Assembly: GCA_002840735.1 (NCBI GenBank)
Contig: PHBY01000011.1
Coordinates: forward strand, 58,009-122,008
DNA length: 64,000 nt
Direction: 5' to 3'
Source: Chloroflexi bacterium HGW-Chloroflexi-2
GTDB lineage: Bacteria > Chloroflexota > Anaerolineae > Anaerolineales > Anaerolineaceae
Shown here: positions 53,129 to 62,946 of the stretch, in pieces
How positions within the stretch are numbered: position 1 is the first letter of the stretch
Layout: each line of letters opens with the position of its first letter
Notes under the pieces: generated by a model
What the model was told of the DNA's origin: nothing
What the model saw: the letters and a program-made list of their open reading frames with translations, nothing else
The model's database searches: none
Made by a program: the position numbers and the translations under genes

Positions 53129-55024
53129 TTAAGGAGAATAGATAGATAATTGTTCCGAGTCAAATACTTGCTTATAAAGTGCACCGTTTTTAATTTTTAC
53201 AAACTCTTCCCGTTTGACTGTCATATCCATGACAGCACAGGGAGTGAAAGTCAGGTCTTCAAAAATTCCAGATTGATTGTAAACATTAACATGTTCAATT
53301 CGGATTTTTCTCCTAAAATTATCAGATAATAAAACCCAAAATGGGTATTCCCAATCTGCATTATCCAATATTATGCCTATTTGATCGCAATTGAGATCTC
53401 TTTCCAGATATTCGATGCCTGCCATGTAATCTATCTTAAGACTGTTATCATAAATCATAACTAAGGATCGCGGCATGTTAACGATATTGTAATCATATAC
53501 AACAGGTAAAGGCTTGGTTGGATTTTTCCATATACAGACCAAACCCAACAAGAGAAATAATCCGATCGTGATAAATTGAAGCCACCGTGAAAAATACTTT
53601 GAAACCACAATGCCAATAAATAAGGAAGAAATCATGAAGAAAGAGATCATCAAACGAGCTTGCCAAAATTGCCATTTAAGATAACCACTAAAAATGATGA
53701 AACTAGTGGCTACTATAAAAAACAACGGAAGCATTTTTGGATACAGGGTATTTGTTTTTTTGGCAATAAATATTACGAAACATATAACAAAAAAAATCAA
53801 ATGAAGGGGAGAACCACTTTCATCTTCATTTACTCTAAAAGGCGGTAATTCAAATTGGTATCCTGTCCATGTCGTTCGTGGATCTGATATATCCAGATTT
53901 ATTATCCTGTGTAGAGAATTGGCAAATGAAAACAACACATCATTTGCCTGTTCCGTAGTACGAAGATGGATAAGCGTGTTACGCACCATGTTTGATACGA
54001 GAGGTCTAAATCCAAAGATTGAATTACTATATAAACTTGTTTCTTCTGTTGGGCCAAATGGGTTTTGATAAATATTGAAATTTCTGATTACATGACTACC
54101 ATTTATTATTATTACTAATCCAGCGATGATAAATCCCAATTTAAGAAGGTTCCAATTTTTGAATTTAATCAACTTGAACAAGTACCAGATCACTAAAGGG
54201 GCTAATAAAACATACGCAGTGGTTTTTGTTAAAATAGCTAATCCTAAACTGGCACCAAAGAAGAAAGCATTTGAAAAGTTAATTTTTTCTTGAAGTTGGA
54301 AGAACATAATTATGGCGGCCAGGCACCAAAAACTGAGCGCAAGATCATTTTTTGTCGTTGAAGCCTGAAGGATACTGGAGGGAATTAACAAGCAGATTAA
54401 CCCCGAGAGCAATTGGGCGCGTTTGTTTGCACCTAAAAGATAAGCTAAATAGGATATAAGCACACCTGAACCCAACCAAAAGAAGAATCCAAAGAGATTA
54501 AAAAATCGATCACTTATTGATAGACCCATTAAATGAGCCAATCCATACTCCATCCAGGGGTTTAGAAACAGCTGTCTGTGAATATGACTGGCATAAAACT
54601 CAATAGATTGGTTAGAAAACCAATGTTGAATTCTACTTAAATGATACACCATTGAATCCCAATTGTTTGGGGGTGATTGATATGCTACCAAACCATTAAT
54701 AACTACCAAAATAGATCCTGATACAAGAAATAACCACTCATCGATAGATAGTTTTACTAAATGAATTGGATTTGCAAAAAATACTACCTTTTTCGATTGG
54801 TAGATAAAGTAAATCAGAAGGCTCGAAAATCCAAGCAACCAGCTAACTCTGATCCAAAAAAAGTTAAATGCCTGAAATGCGCTTAAAACCTCAGTTGTGA
54901 TTAAAGTAAACAATCCAAATAAAACCACTGCTTTGAGAAAAACTTCTCTCAATGGTTCTTTCCATTTTTGTTTAATAATCAGAATTAGGAGGAAGAAACT
55001 TGTAATTGGAACCAATATAAACAT
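53129..55024 (-). CDS. Membrane glycosyltransferase, GT39-like (ArnT/PMT family candidate)
   Basis: The 631-residue protein has about 12 membrane segments and an extracytoplasmic C-terminal region. SPPNNWDSMVYHLSRIQHW in the first large loop fits the acidic catalytic motif of GT-C enzymes, and STTKNDLALSFWCLAAIIM resembles the second conserved loop. The gene is more AT-rich than its neighbours, which suggests transfer. It would use a polyprenyl-phosphate sugar to modify a lipid or protein. The acceptor is unknown. Confidence 0.7.
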   Translation of the reverse strand: MFILVPITSFFLLILIIKQKWKEPLREVFLKAVVLFGLFTLITTEVLSAFQAFNFFWIRVSWLLGFSSLLIYFIYQSKKVVFFANPIHLVKLSIDEWLFLVSGSILVVINGLVAYQSPPNNWDSMVYHLSRIQHWFSNQSIEFYASHIHRQLFLNPWMEYGLAHLMGLSISDRFFNLFGFFFWLGSGVLISYLAYLLGANKRAQLLSGLICLLIPSSILQASTTKNDLALSFWCLAAIIMFFQLQEKINFSNAFFFGASLGLAILTKTTAYVLLAPLVIWYLFKLIKFKNWNLLKLGFIIAGLVIIINGSHVIRNFNIYQNPFGPTEETSLYSNSIFGFRPLVSNMVRNTLIHLRTTEQANDVLFSFANSLHRIINLDISDPRTTWTGYQFELPPFRVNEDESGSPLHLIFFVICFVIFIAKKTNTLYPKMLPLFFIVATSFIIFSGYLKWQFWQARLMISFFMISSLFIGIVVSKYFSRWLQFITIGLFLLLGLVCIWKNPTKPLPVVYDYNIVNMPRSLVMIYDNSLKIDYMAGIEYLERDLNCDQIGIILDNADWEYPFWVLLSDNFRRKIRIEHVNVYNQSGIFEDLTFTPCAVMDMTVKREEFVKIKNGALYKQVFDSEQLSIYSP

Positions 55025-55131
55025 AGTAATCCAATAGAAGGTGCGTTCAGGATAAATAAATTTAATTAAAGTTTACCAGAAAATTGAAATACCACTCTAC
55101 AATCATAAGTTTACTGATTATATAAACTATC

Positions 55132-56868
55132 CTACAAATTCATCCCCCATTTTTTTTCGCGCTGCTCTTCACTCAAATCCAAACCCAAAGTACCTCCTGG
55201 ATTCATAATATTCTTTGGATCAAAATGATCTTTTAACACTCTGATCACATCCATATTTGCAGAACCTATCTGAGCTTCCAGCCAGGGTCCGGTTTGTTTT
55301 CCAATGCCATGATGATGGCTCATGGCTGCACCGGATTCCTGGACAGCCTGTAAGATGCCATACTGTAATTTCAGATATTCGTTAATGTTGGTGATATGTG
55401 CAATGAAAATAAAGTACAGATTGGTACCCTGCGGATAAGCGTGTGAAAGGTGTGTCATACAGACAGTCCGGGGATGGCTTTTGACAAACTCTCGCACATG
55501 AGCATGCACCTTTGGCATCTGATCCCAGGTGACAGCACATTCGAGTGTGTCGATCAGGATGCCGAAGTCCATCAGATCTTCGCGCAGATAAGGATCGGTG
55601 AAACGACTCTTCTCCCAGCGTTGGGTGACCCCAAAAGGAGTCAATGGAAAAGCTTTATATTTTCGGGTGGTTCGGGCAATTGTGCGCTTGACCAGGCGTG
55701 CATAGGCTTTATCACCATCACAGGATCCCAACAACAGACAGCGTTGCATGGGTTGGTACCCGAGAGTCTTCAGTACTGCATCGGCCGATGAGTCGTGAAT
55801 GTGATACATGCGCATGGCAACATCGGTCTCTTCCGGGTCGGATAGACGAAACACCGATGGAAAACCGGCTTCGGCCTGCATGATTTCCCGAACGGCCAGC
55901 TGGGCATCTTCCCAGTTTTTGAATAAATAGCTATAGCGCTGGATGTTTTTTGGCTGGTAACGGTACAGTTTGAGAGTCACTTCTGTTAATACGCCAAAAC
56001 AGCCCTCCGACCCGATCATAATCTGGTTGTAATCCGGTCCGGTAGCACAGCGCGGGTAGGAAGGTGTATGTAACTCACCCAAGGGGGTAATGTATTTCTG
56101 CGAGAGCACCAGGTCTTCGATCTTGCCATAGTAAGTGGAGTTTTGCCCGGCTCCGCGGGTGACCACCCAGCCACCGACACTGGAATGCAGAAATGATTGC
56201 GGAAAATGTCCGCAGGTGTAGCCTCGTTTTGCATTCAAGGTCGTGGGCGCATTATTCAGAATGCCTTCCAGCGCTGGACCATAGATACCAGCCTGGACGG
56301 TGATGGTCTGGTTGGTCTCATTGAAATCCAGGACCTTGTTCATGTGCTTGCTCATATCGATGCAGACCCCGCCCTGCACCGCTTCTACACCGCGGGTGAC
56401 AGTTGATCCAGCGCCATAAATGTAAACAGGAAATCGTTTCGCCTGGCAATAATTCAGGATGGCAGCGATCTCCTGATTATTACGGGGAGCAACCACCACA
56501 TCCGGAAGATTCTCAAAGATTCTCTGGCGTACGCGCAAGGCATCGATCATACCTGCCCCATATGAGCTGCGGGTGCGTTGATAAGTGTCAGTGGACAGGT
56601 TCTCATCACCAACGATTTCTGTCAGACGAGCAATATGCCGGGATGACATACGGCAGGGGATTTGCTCGCTGAATTCCTCCAGACCGGTATTGACGGGAGC
56701 TTGAAAGTCGGCGTCCTCCATTTGAAAGACATCTTTGAGCATCTGATACATCCCCTGATTGGGATGCTTAAACCCATCCGGTTCGCCCCATTTATACAAG
56801 CTGCGATAGGAGCGTGGGGAGGCTGTCTGTTCCAGCCAGGGTGGTTGAAATTTCCTGGATTTACTCAT
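55132..56868 (-). CDS. FAD-binding oxidoreductase, alkyldihydroxyacetonephosphate synthase-like
   Basis: The 578-residue protein matches alkylglycerone-phosphate synthase (AGPS): FAD-PCMH motif VYIYGAGSTVTRGVEAVQGG, GHFPQSFLHSSVGGWVVTRGAGQ, GKIEDLVL, and near the C-terminus MSHHHGIGKQTGPWL, the His-rich active-site segment of AGPS. The enzyme forms the ether bond of alkyl-DHAP in ether-lipid synthesis. The ATG at 56868 follows GAGG by about 6 nt. Its promoter and operator are nearly identical to those of glpD. It may alternatively be a related D-lactate-type dehydrogenase. Confidence 0.82.
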   Translation of the reverse strand: MSKSRKFQPPWLEQTASPRSYRSLYKWGEPDGFKHPNQGMYQMLKDVFQMEDADFQAPVNTGLEEFSEQIPCRMSSRHIARLTEIVGDENLSTDTYQRTRSSYGAGMIDALRVRQRIFENLPDVVVAPRNNQEIAAILNYCQAKRFPVYIYGAGSTVTRGVEAVQGGVCIDMSKHMNKVLDFNETNQTITVQAGIYGPALEGILNNAPTTLNAKRGYTCGHFPQSFLHSSVGGWVVTRGAGQNSTYYGKIEDLVLSQKYITPLGELHTPSYPRCATGPDYNQIMIGSEGCFGVLTEVTLKLYRYQPKNIQRYSYLFKNWEDAQLAVREIMQAEAGFPSVFRLSDPEETDVAMRMYHIHDSSADAVLKTLGYQPMQRCLLLGSCDGDKAYARLVKRTIARTTRKYKAFPLTPFGVTQRWEKSRFTDPYLREDLMDFGILIDTLECAVTWDQMPKVHAHVREFVKSHPRTVCMTHLSHAYPQGTNLYFIFIAHITNINEYLKLQYGILQAVQESGAAMSHHHGIGKQTGPWLEAQIGSANMDVIRVLKDHFDPKNIMNPGGTLGLDLSEEQREKKWGMNL

Positions 56869-56965
56869 GTCTACCTCGGTTCTTGTCTGCACAAGAAACT
56901 ATCAATTCAGAAATAGCAGTAATTGGTGATCTGAATTTATCATGATTTGGAATTATACTGAAAAT

Positions 56966-57017
56966 TGGTAAGAGGTCATACCAGTTATAATTATAATGAT
57001 TCCACACTTGAAGTCAA
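56966..57017 (-). promoter_or_regulatory. Promoter and GntR/FadR-like operator of the AGPS-like gene
   Basis: On the minus strand TTGACT (57017-57012), a 16-nt spacer and TATAAT (56995-56990) are followed by TGGTATGACCTCTTACCA (56983-56966), an 18-bp palindrome with one mismatch. A repressor bound here would block transcription start. The same module precedes glpD. Confidence 0.8.
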
Positions 57018-57095
57018 GTTTGGATCCACCTTTATTTTTAACGCTAAACTCAAAAAATTTACATTCTTTAGAGTCAGGTAGGAGCAATCTGAAGC

Positions 57096-57869
57096 TTAAG
57101 GTTTGATGGCGGTTATGATCAGGTTGCCACTCGAATCGGTTGAGAACGGCTCCCCTTGCATGCTTCCATAGGCATGGATATCCTTAAATCCAACCTGATC
57201 CAGTTGGTGTTCGAGTTCGGTACTTATTTGTGGACGCAACAGGGTGCTGTTTACTGCGGGTTGCCAATTGAAATCTGCTTTGCGTTGCAGGGTGACAATG
57301 TTAAAGCGGATCAGCCCATCCGGAAGAAAATCATAGAAGCGCTGGAAGATCCATTCATTCCCTTCGACCTGGTAATTCTGAGGTTCCATCCAACGGTCCT
57401 GACGCTGCATCACCTTATCGAAAATTCGGTTCTGGATGAAGAGCATACCACCTTGGCGTAAAGTGGACACAAAATCCTGCAAAGAAGCCATCAGGTGCTG
57501 TTCACTTGTGAGGTGGGGTAATGAATTCCCCAGGCAAAGCAGTAGATCGAATTGATTCTGTCCAAAGGATTGCGCCATTTCACCCAATCCGGCTGTTGAA
57601 AAACGTAACTGTACACCAGCGTTGTGTGCATTCTGTTGGCTTTTCGTGATCATTTCCGGAAAGAGGTCTGCTGCGCTGACCTGGTGACCTTTTTTAGCAA
57701 GAGCTATGGCATGCATACCGGTTCCACAAGCTGTGTCCAGAATATCCAGTGGTCTATCAAGGTCCCTCTGTAAAAAGCTGATTTGTCTCACGATGAAAGG
57801 GATTTCGTAAGCCAGGCGGTCATTCCAATTGACAAAGTGATCATAATCTTCAGCAAAGGTGTGGTACAT
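57096..57869 (-). CDS. Class I SAM-dependent methyltransferase
   Basis: The 257-residue protein starts YHTFAEDYDHFVNW, and motif I is ILDTACGTGMHAIALA, then GHQVSAADLFPEMI. QFDLLLCLGNSLPHL is the post-II segment. This is the Methyltransf_25 type found in many small-molecule methyltransferases. The ATG at 57869 follows GGAGG; an earlier TTG/ATG pair has no ribosome-binding site. The substrate is unknown. Confidence 0.83.
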   Translation of the reverse strand: MYHTFAEDYDHFVNWNDRLAYEIPFIVRQISFLQRDLDRPLDILDTACGTGMHAIALAKKGHQVSAADLFPEMITKSQQNAHNAGVQLRFSTAGLGEMAQSFGQNQFDLLLCLGNSLPHLTSEQHLMASLQDFVSTLRQGGMLFIQNRIFDKVMQRQDRWMEPQNYQVEGNEWIFQRFYDFLPDGLIRFNIVTLQRKADFNWQPAVNSTLLRPQISTELEHQLDQVGFKDIHAYGSMQGEPFSTDSSGNLIITAIKP

Positions 57870-58009
57870 AGTCCTCCAGGGTTGAAGTACCAGATTATTC
57901 ATCAATATGTTTATGAGATGCTTCTATTGTATTGCAAATTTGTTCACAATTCTGCCAACAGGTTATACAATTAGGTTACATCGATTCGAGCAGAGGGATG
58001 TCAATTTAA

Positions 58010-58666
58010 ATGATCTCGTGGATTTTAGAGTATTATCGAATATTGGGCTGGACAGGCAGCCTGGTTATATTACTTTCCAGTTTTATCGCAGCCATTGCTT
58101 ATCGGGGAAAACAAGGCGAGCGCTATACCATCAGCACCCATTTCGTTTCAGAATTAGGTGAAGTAGGAGTTTCACAGCTGGCATGGTTATTTAATGGCGG
58201 TCTCATCGTCGGCAGTTTTATCTTTTTCTGGATGATGCCAGGGGTAGGTTTAAGCTTGAATAATGTCTGGGGATACCTGGGAACGGTTGCTGGCATGATC
58301 GCAGCACTGGGTTGTCTGTTTGTGGGTGTCTTCCCAATGAATAATATCAAACCGCACATCAAGGCAGCCATGACATATTTTCGGGCTGGATTGGCAACGG
58401 TGCTATTGTTCAGCATCGCTATTTTGGTGCAGCCAGTGGAAGATCGTGTCATTCCGCTTTATTCTCTGGTGATCGGTGCTTTGGCTTTTGGCGCTTATTT
58501 CTCGTTTCTCATTCATCTGGGAAAATCCACCCGGCAGGAGGATTCGAGCATATTGGATACATCTTCAATCCACAATCGGCCACGTTTCTGGTGGATGCCA
58601 TTTCTGGAATGGCTGGTGGTTATCTTCACCATCCTGTGGTTTTTGATCATCAGTGCCGCCAGGTAA
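58010..58666 (+). CDS. DUF998 family membrane protein
   Basis: The 218-residue protein has six predicted membrane segments. RYTISTHFVSELGEVGVSQLAWLFNGGLI is the DUF998 signature, and LGCLFVGVFPMNNIKPHIKAAMTYF matches the conserved loop. The function of this family is unknown. It is divergent from the methyltransferase gene and converges with glpD. Confidence 0.82.
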   Translation: MISWILEYYRILGWTGSLVILLSSFIAAIAYRGKQGERYTISTHFVSELGEVGVSQLAWLFNGGLIVGSFIFFWMMPGVGLSLNNVWGYLGTVAGMIAALGCLFVGVFPMNNIKPHIKAAMTYFRAGLATVLLFSIAILVQPVEDRVIPLYSLVIGALAFGAYFSFLIHLGKSTRQEDSSILDTSSIHNRPRFWWMPFLEWLVVIFTILWFLIISAAR

Positions 58667-58695
58667 GCAATTTAGTAACTCGTATTGCTTCTCCT

Positions 58696-60297
58696 TCAAG
58701 CAGTCAAGGACTGTGGAAGCGAATAGGATTGGGCATATAACCGCTGATAATCCAGCACTTCGGCCTGCCAGCGTGAATCATCCCATCCAAGCTGTGGTTG
58801 GCAAATCTCACGGATTTGGTGCATGATGGGCAGGGCACCCTGGGGGAGCAGGCTGCCGATACGCGTACGCCGTAGCAACAAATCATCCAGATGGATTACC
58901 TGCTCATGACGGGCAGCCCATTTCAACTCTGCCCAGAGCGTGTGAGTCGCTTGAATTTTTTCAAAATCTGTTCCATGCGATGAGAGGATCAAATTGGGAG
59001 TGTTGTGGCTGTAGCGACCTAATAAACGGATTTTCTGTTCCGCAGACAAACCGGGATAATCAAGGATTGATTTGAATTTGTCTCCGTTGACCAGATCCAA
59101 AGCACGTTTATCTTTATCGATCTTGATATTTTCTGGCAAATATTTACGGGCAAAACGCAATGTTCTTTGCGCCATATGACTGAACATGGTCAGTTTACCT
59201 CCGGTGATGGTGATGAGACCATCTTCATCCCAGAGGATTTCGTCGCGAGCCTCCTTGGATGGATCTGCCTTGCCAGTGTCCAGCACGGAGCGTATTCCGG
59301 TAAAGGTAGATAGGATGTCACCGGTGGTCAGGTTGAGACATTCGAAAATGTGGTTGACTGCACTCATGAGGTAGTCCGTTTCTTGAGGAGAAATCCAGGG
59401 ATCGGTGGACATGGGATGATCGTGATCCACATCGGTAGTGCCGACCAGCGTAGCACCTTCCCAGGAAAAGGCAAACACCGGACGGTGGTCATCCGGGTGC
59501 AAAAAACTGATGGCATCATCCAGGGGAACCCGATCGCTGGAAAAGATCAAATGACTGCCACGCAGCAAGCGCAGTCGGGGAGATCTGCCTATTTTACCCC
59601 TCAGTTCATCCGCCCAGGCACCGCTGGCATTGATCACCAATCCTGCTCTGACTTCTTTTTCCGCCCCGGTCAGGGCATCCTTGACCTGCACACCGCATAC
59701 TTTGCCTTTACTGTTGCGCAACAAACCTTCTACTCTGGCATAGTTGATGGCAGTCCCACCCGCTGCCTGTCCCTCCTGAATGACCCGATATACCAGCCGG
59801 GCATCATCGGTCTGGGCATCATAGAAGCCATAACCACCCTCCAGACGTTTTTCATTGAGCTGGGGACAAATCTCTTTCAGACGTTGTCTGGATAGGTGAG
59901 TATGCTTCCAGCGCAGTGCCATCAGATCATAGGCGATCAGCCCCAGACCGAAGACCCAACCAGGGGTGTGATCGCCCTGATAATTGACCAGGTTGAAATG
60001 CAACGGATCGATGAGGCCTTCTCCTTCATGGATTAGTCGCTGGCGTTCACGGGATGAATCAAGGGTTAGTTTCACCTGTGCATTCTTGAGATAGCGCAAG
60101 CCGCCGTGTACCATTTTTGAGGAACGGCTGGAGGTGCCGGAGGAGAAGTCATGTCCTTCCAGAAGCAAAGTCTTCAAACCGGCTTCAACTGCCTCCCGGA
60201 AAATTCCGGCTCCAACGATACCACCCCCAATGACAATAACATCCCAGGGCTGTGTAAGATCAGCCCACACCGATGCGCGCCAACCTGGATTTTCCAT
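58696..60297 (-). CDS. glpD: FAD-dependent glycerol-3-phosphate dehydrogenase
   Basis: The 533-residue protein has the Rossmann FAD motif VIVIGGGIVGAGIFREA near residue 20, then FSSGTSSRSSKMVHGGLRYL, which is diagnostic for GlpD. TFTGIRSVLDTG and LITITGGKLTMFSHMAQ are the conserved C-terminal motifs. It oxidises glycerol-3-phosphate to DHAP at the membrane and passes electrons to quinone. The gene is preceded by a promoter-operator nearly identical to that of the AGPS-like gene. DHAP would feed ether-lipid synthesis or glycolysis. Confidence 0.93.
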   Translation of the reverse strand: MENPGWRASVWADLTQPWDVIVIGGGIVGAGIFREAVEAGLKTLLLEGHDFSSGTSSRSSKMVHGGLRYLKNAQVKLTLDSSRERQRLIHEGEGLIDPLHFNLVNYQGDHTPGWVFGLGLIAYDLMALRWKHTHLSRQRLKEICPQLNEKRLEGGYGFYDAQTDDARLVYRVIQEGQAAGGTAINYARVEGLLRNSKGKVCGVQVKDALTGAEKEVRAGLVINASGAWADELRGKIGRSPRLRLLRGSHLIFSSDRVPLDDAISFLHPDDHRPVFAFSWEGATLVGTTDVDHDHPMSTDPWISPQETDYLMSAVNHIFECLNLTTGDILSTFTGIRSVLDTGKADPSKEARDEILWDEDGLITITGGKLTMFSHMAQRTLRFARKYLPENIKIDKDKRALDLVNGDKFKSILDYPGLSAEQKIRLLGRYSHNTPNLILSSHGTDFEKIQATHTLWAELKWAARHEQVIHLDDLLLRRTRIGSLLPQGALPIMHQIREICQPQLGWDDSRWQAEVLDYQRLYAQSYSLPQSLTA

Positions 60298-60341
60298 GAG
60301 AACCTCGCTGAAATAAATGATAATGATAATAGGAATAAAAT

Positions 60342-60393
60342 TGGTAAGAGGTCTTACCAGTTAAAATTATAATGATTCCATGAACGAAGTCAA
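60342..60393 (-). promoter_or_regulatory. Promoter and GntR/FadR-like operator of glpD
   Basis: On the minus strand TTGACT (60393-60388), a 16-nt spacer and TATAAT (60371-60366) are followed by a perfect palindrome, TGGTAAGACCTCTTACCA (60359-60342). The layout, spacing and sequence match the AGPS-like gene's module. No GntR gene lies in the window. Confidence 0.82.
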
Positions 60394-60628
60394 GCACGAA
60401 TTATTCTGACTAAAGTCAGGTGAAAATCCCCACCCATGCTGAAGATAAAATGTGAGTAACAATCTATTCAAAGGGTCGCTTATACTTAAAGTAGATATGG
60501 AAAATCAGGCCAGTATGCTTTTGTTGATCGTTTCATTTATCATATTCACCAATCCAGTTCAATTGAGACAATTTAGACAAGATGAATTCTTTTTGGTATC
60601 ATTACTACAACCAAATCAGGAGTGAGAG
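60394..60628. other. Gap upstream of methyltransferase gene
   Basis: Together with the glpD promoter this makes a gap of 331 bp (60298-60628). I see no gene in it, only short frames without ribosome-binding sites and no clear promoter. Confidence 0.5.
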
Positions 60629-61366
60629 ATGGATTTTTTCTTCGAGATACATAAAGACTTACCGCGCGAGGGCCCGGGTGATTCAGAATCAACCCGGCAG
60701 GCTTTCCGCAAGCTGTCTGCACTACCTGAGAACCCCGTCATCCTGGATGTGGGTAGTGGTCCCGGTGCACAGACGCTCGACCTGGCAGAGCTTTCAGATG
60801 GGGAGATTTATGCCGTTGACACCCATCAACCCTTCCTGGATCGCCTACAAGAAAAAGTAGAAGACCAGAGGCTGAACAAACGTATCCATGTGCTCAATCA
60901 GTCCATGAAGGAGTTACAATTTCCACCTGCCAGTTTTGACCTGATCTGGTCAGAAGGTGCGATCTATATCATGGGATTTGAAGCCGGTTTGCGTGCGTGG
61001 AAACCGTTGCTGAAACCAGGGGGTTACATTGCCGTCACAGAGTTGACCTGGCTGAAACCTGATCCTCCAGCAGAGGTGAAAGAATTCTGGAATGAAGGAT
61101 TTCCAGCCATGAAAAGCCTGGAAGAGAACCTGGAAATCATCCATGCCTGTGATTATTACCTGATTGACTATTTCGTGCTGCCCAATAGCAGCTGGACGGA
61201 TAATTACTACCAGCCCATGCAGGGACGGATTAACATGCTGCTTGAACAATACCATTCGGACCCTGATCGCTTGCAGCAACTGGATTTTGAACAGGAAGAG
61301 ATCGATATTTTTAACAAATACCACGAATGGTATGGTTACTTCTTTTATATCATGCAGATCCAATGA
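60629..61366 (+). CDS. Class I SAM-dependent methyltransferase
   Basis: The 245-residue protein has motif I VILDVGSGPGAQTLDLAEL, the acidic loop EIYAVDTHQPFLDRL, and FDLIWSEGAIYIMGFEAGL as post-II motif. AGGAG seven bases before the ATG supports the start. The C-terminal extension (HSDPDRLQQLDFEQEEIDIFNKY) is helical. Related proteins are annotated only as methyltransferases; the substrate is unknown. Confidence 0.83.
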   Translation: MDFFFEIHKDLPREGPGDSESTRQAFRKLSALPENPVILDVGSGPGAQTLDLAELSDGEIYAVDTHQPFLDRLQEKVEDQRLNKRIHVLNQSMKELQFPPASFDLIWSEGAIYIMGFEAGLRAWKPLLKPGGYIAVTELTWLKPDPPAEVKEFWNEGFPAMKSLEENLEIIHACDYYLIDYFVLPNSSWTDNYYQPMQGRINMLLEQYHSDPDRLQQLDFEQEEIDIFNKYHEWYGYFFYIMQIQ

Positions 61367-61470
61367 TGTAAAAGACCCACAAAGTGTGATTAAGTAGAAT
61401 ACCCCTCAAACAATCCCTGGAAGTTGACGGTTTAAGGGGTAAGCAGAATTTGTTTGTTGAAGTTGGGGAC

Positions 61471-61875
61471 TTATGGTTTTAGTTTTGCTTTGAAGCCATT
61501 CAAAATTCTTTTAGCGGCTGGCATGTTGACAGGCTCCTGGGGTTCACTGGATGCAGGTAAATCTAATTTTGTGCGATAGATTTCTGATTCTTGTTTCGCT
61601 GCTTCCAACTTTACTTTGGTGCTCATCAATTCAGTATCCAGTTCTTTGATCTTCTTTTTCTGGTTGGTGTTTTCCATGGTCCGTTTGACTTTACCTGGGA
61701 CGGATACAAACTGGCTGATTAATACACCGGCTAAAATCGCCATCAAGAAAATAAATGCCAGTGAGTGATTCAGTTCCCAGACCAGGAAAGTGACGGTGAC
61801 CATGGCAGTATTTTGAATAGTAAATACGACAGCAACCAAAGCGATGATCAGTGCTAAAACTAAGAATATTTGCAT
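61471..61875 (-). CDS. LapA-domain (DUF1049) membrane protein
   Basis: The 134-residue protein has two N-terminal membrane helices (FLVLALIIALVAVVFTIQN and AFIFLMAILAGVLISQFV) and a coiled-coil tail (KKKIKELDTELMSTKVKLEAAKQ). IQNTAMVTVTFLVWE is the LapA signature. In E. coli, LapA takes part in LPS biosynthesis control; here the role is unknown. The ATG at 61875 follows GGAGG; the open frame starts four codons earlier. Confidence 0.78.
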   Translation of the reverse strand: MQIFLVLALIIALVAVVFTIQNTAMVTVTFLVWELNHSLAFIFLMAILAGVLISQFVSVPGKVKRTMENTNQKKKIKELDTELMSTKVKLEAAKQESEIYRTKLDLPASSEPQEPVNMPAAKRILNGFKAKLKP

Positions 61876-62101
61876 GATGTCCTCCAATTTTCTAAAACAA
61901 TTATCGACAATTTTCTTGACCTGTCCGAGGGGGTTTGAGTGTCATAATGATTTCTGAACATGGCCCATTCAAGTTGATTGTATAGTTGCAATTCTTGGGC
62001 CAGTTTTTAGATGAGTTAGCAATTATTCTAGGATCCTGTTAATTGCCTTAAAGTAAAAAATGGCGATAGAATAAAGAATATTATCAATCAGGGAGAGTAC
62101 A

Positions 62102-62860
62102 TTGGCACAACAGACCATCTGGCAGGAAAATTTTGAAGTGAGGTCGCATGAGACCGACTTTGCATTGCGCTGGAAACCAGCTGCCATTTTGCGCGTCATG
62201 GAAGAGATCACCGTGCACCATTCGTTTCACCTGGGGGTGGATTATTACAGTCTGAAGGAGATGAATCTGGCGTGGATCCTGGTGCGCACCAAGGTGCGTT
62301 TCTATGAATTTCCTTCCGTGGGCACTAAAATCATTGTGCAGACCTGGCCACGCGGTTGGCAGCAGAAAATCTTTGGCATGCGTGATTATTCCCTCGCCAA
62401 TGAGAAGGGCAAATCAGTGGCGCATGCCACCACAGCCTGGTTGCTGGTTAATACCAAAACACGCCGCTTCGTCAAACCCGAGACACTGACCGTATCGTTA
62501 CCGGACAACGAAGGCAAATTCATCCTGGATGAGACATTGGATAAGCTCACGCACCCGACCGGCTTCAGCAAGGAGCATGTCTTTGAAGCTCGCTATTCCA
62601 GCCTGGACCTGATGGGGCATGTCAACAACACCCAGTATATTGACTGGCTGTGTGATTGTTTTCCGGTTTCGTTCTGGCGCAAGTACCAATTTGAGTGGTT
62701 GCAGATCAACTATAGCAATGAGGTCAGACCGGAAGAGAGCATCAACATTGAGATGACCGAACTGACAGACCAACCCGGAGTGTTTTCGGCAGTGGCAACG
62801 AACCTTTCCAGCCACCTGGTTGCCTTTGAAGCACAGTTTGGTTTCAAGCAAGCCAGCTGA
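62102..62860 (+). CDS. Acyl-ACP thioesterase
   Basis: The 252-residue protein is a double hotdog acyl-ACP thioesterase of the FatA/FatB type. The first hotdog carries FHLGVDYYSLKEMNLAWILVRTKVRF; the second has LDLMGHVNNTQYIDWL, in which Asn/His/Tyr belong to the catalytic site. It releases free fatty acids from acyl carrier protein. The start is a TTG with GGGAG upstream. Confidence 0.88.
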   Translation: MAQQTIWQENFEVRSHETDFALRWKPAAILRVMEEITVHHSFHLGVDYYSLKEMNLAWILVRTKVRFYEFPSVGTKIIVQTWPRGWQQKIFGMRDYSLANEKGKSVAHATTAWLLVNTKTRRFVKPETLTVSLPDNEGKFILDETLDKLTHPTGFSKEHVFEARYSSLDLMGHVNNTQYIDWLCDCFPVSFWRKYQFEWLQINYSNEVRPEESINIEMTELTDQPGVFSAVATNLSSHLVAFEAQFGFKQAS

Positions 62861-62886
62861 TCGCACCTCTATCCCAACTCATTAAA

Positions 62887-62916
62887 AACCGCCTGATTTG
62901 ATGCAGGCGGCTTTCA
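62887..62916. terminator. Bidirectional intrinsic terminator
   Basis: CCGCCTG (62889-62895) and CAGGCGG (62904-62910) form the stem. On the minus strand it is followed by TTTTTAATG and would end the peroxiredoxin transcript; on the plus strand CTTTCACTTTT serves the thioesterase gene. Confidence 0.75.
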
Positions 62917-62946
62917 CTTTTATACAAATGTTGGGGGTTATCGTTG

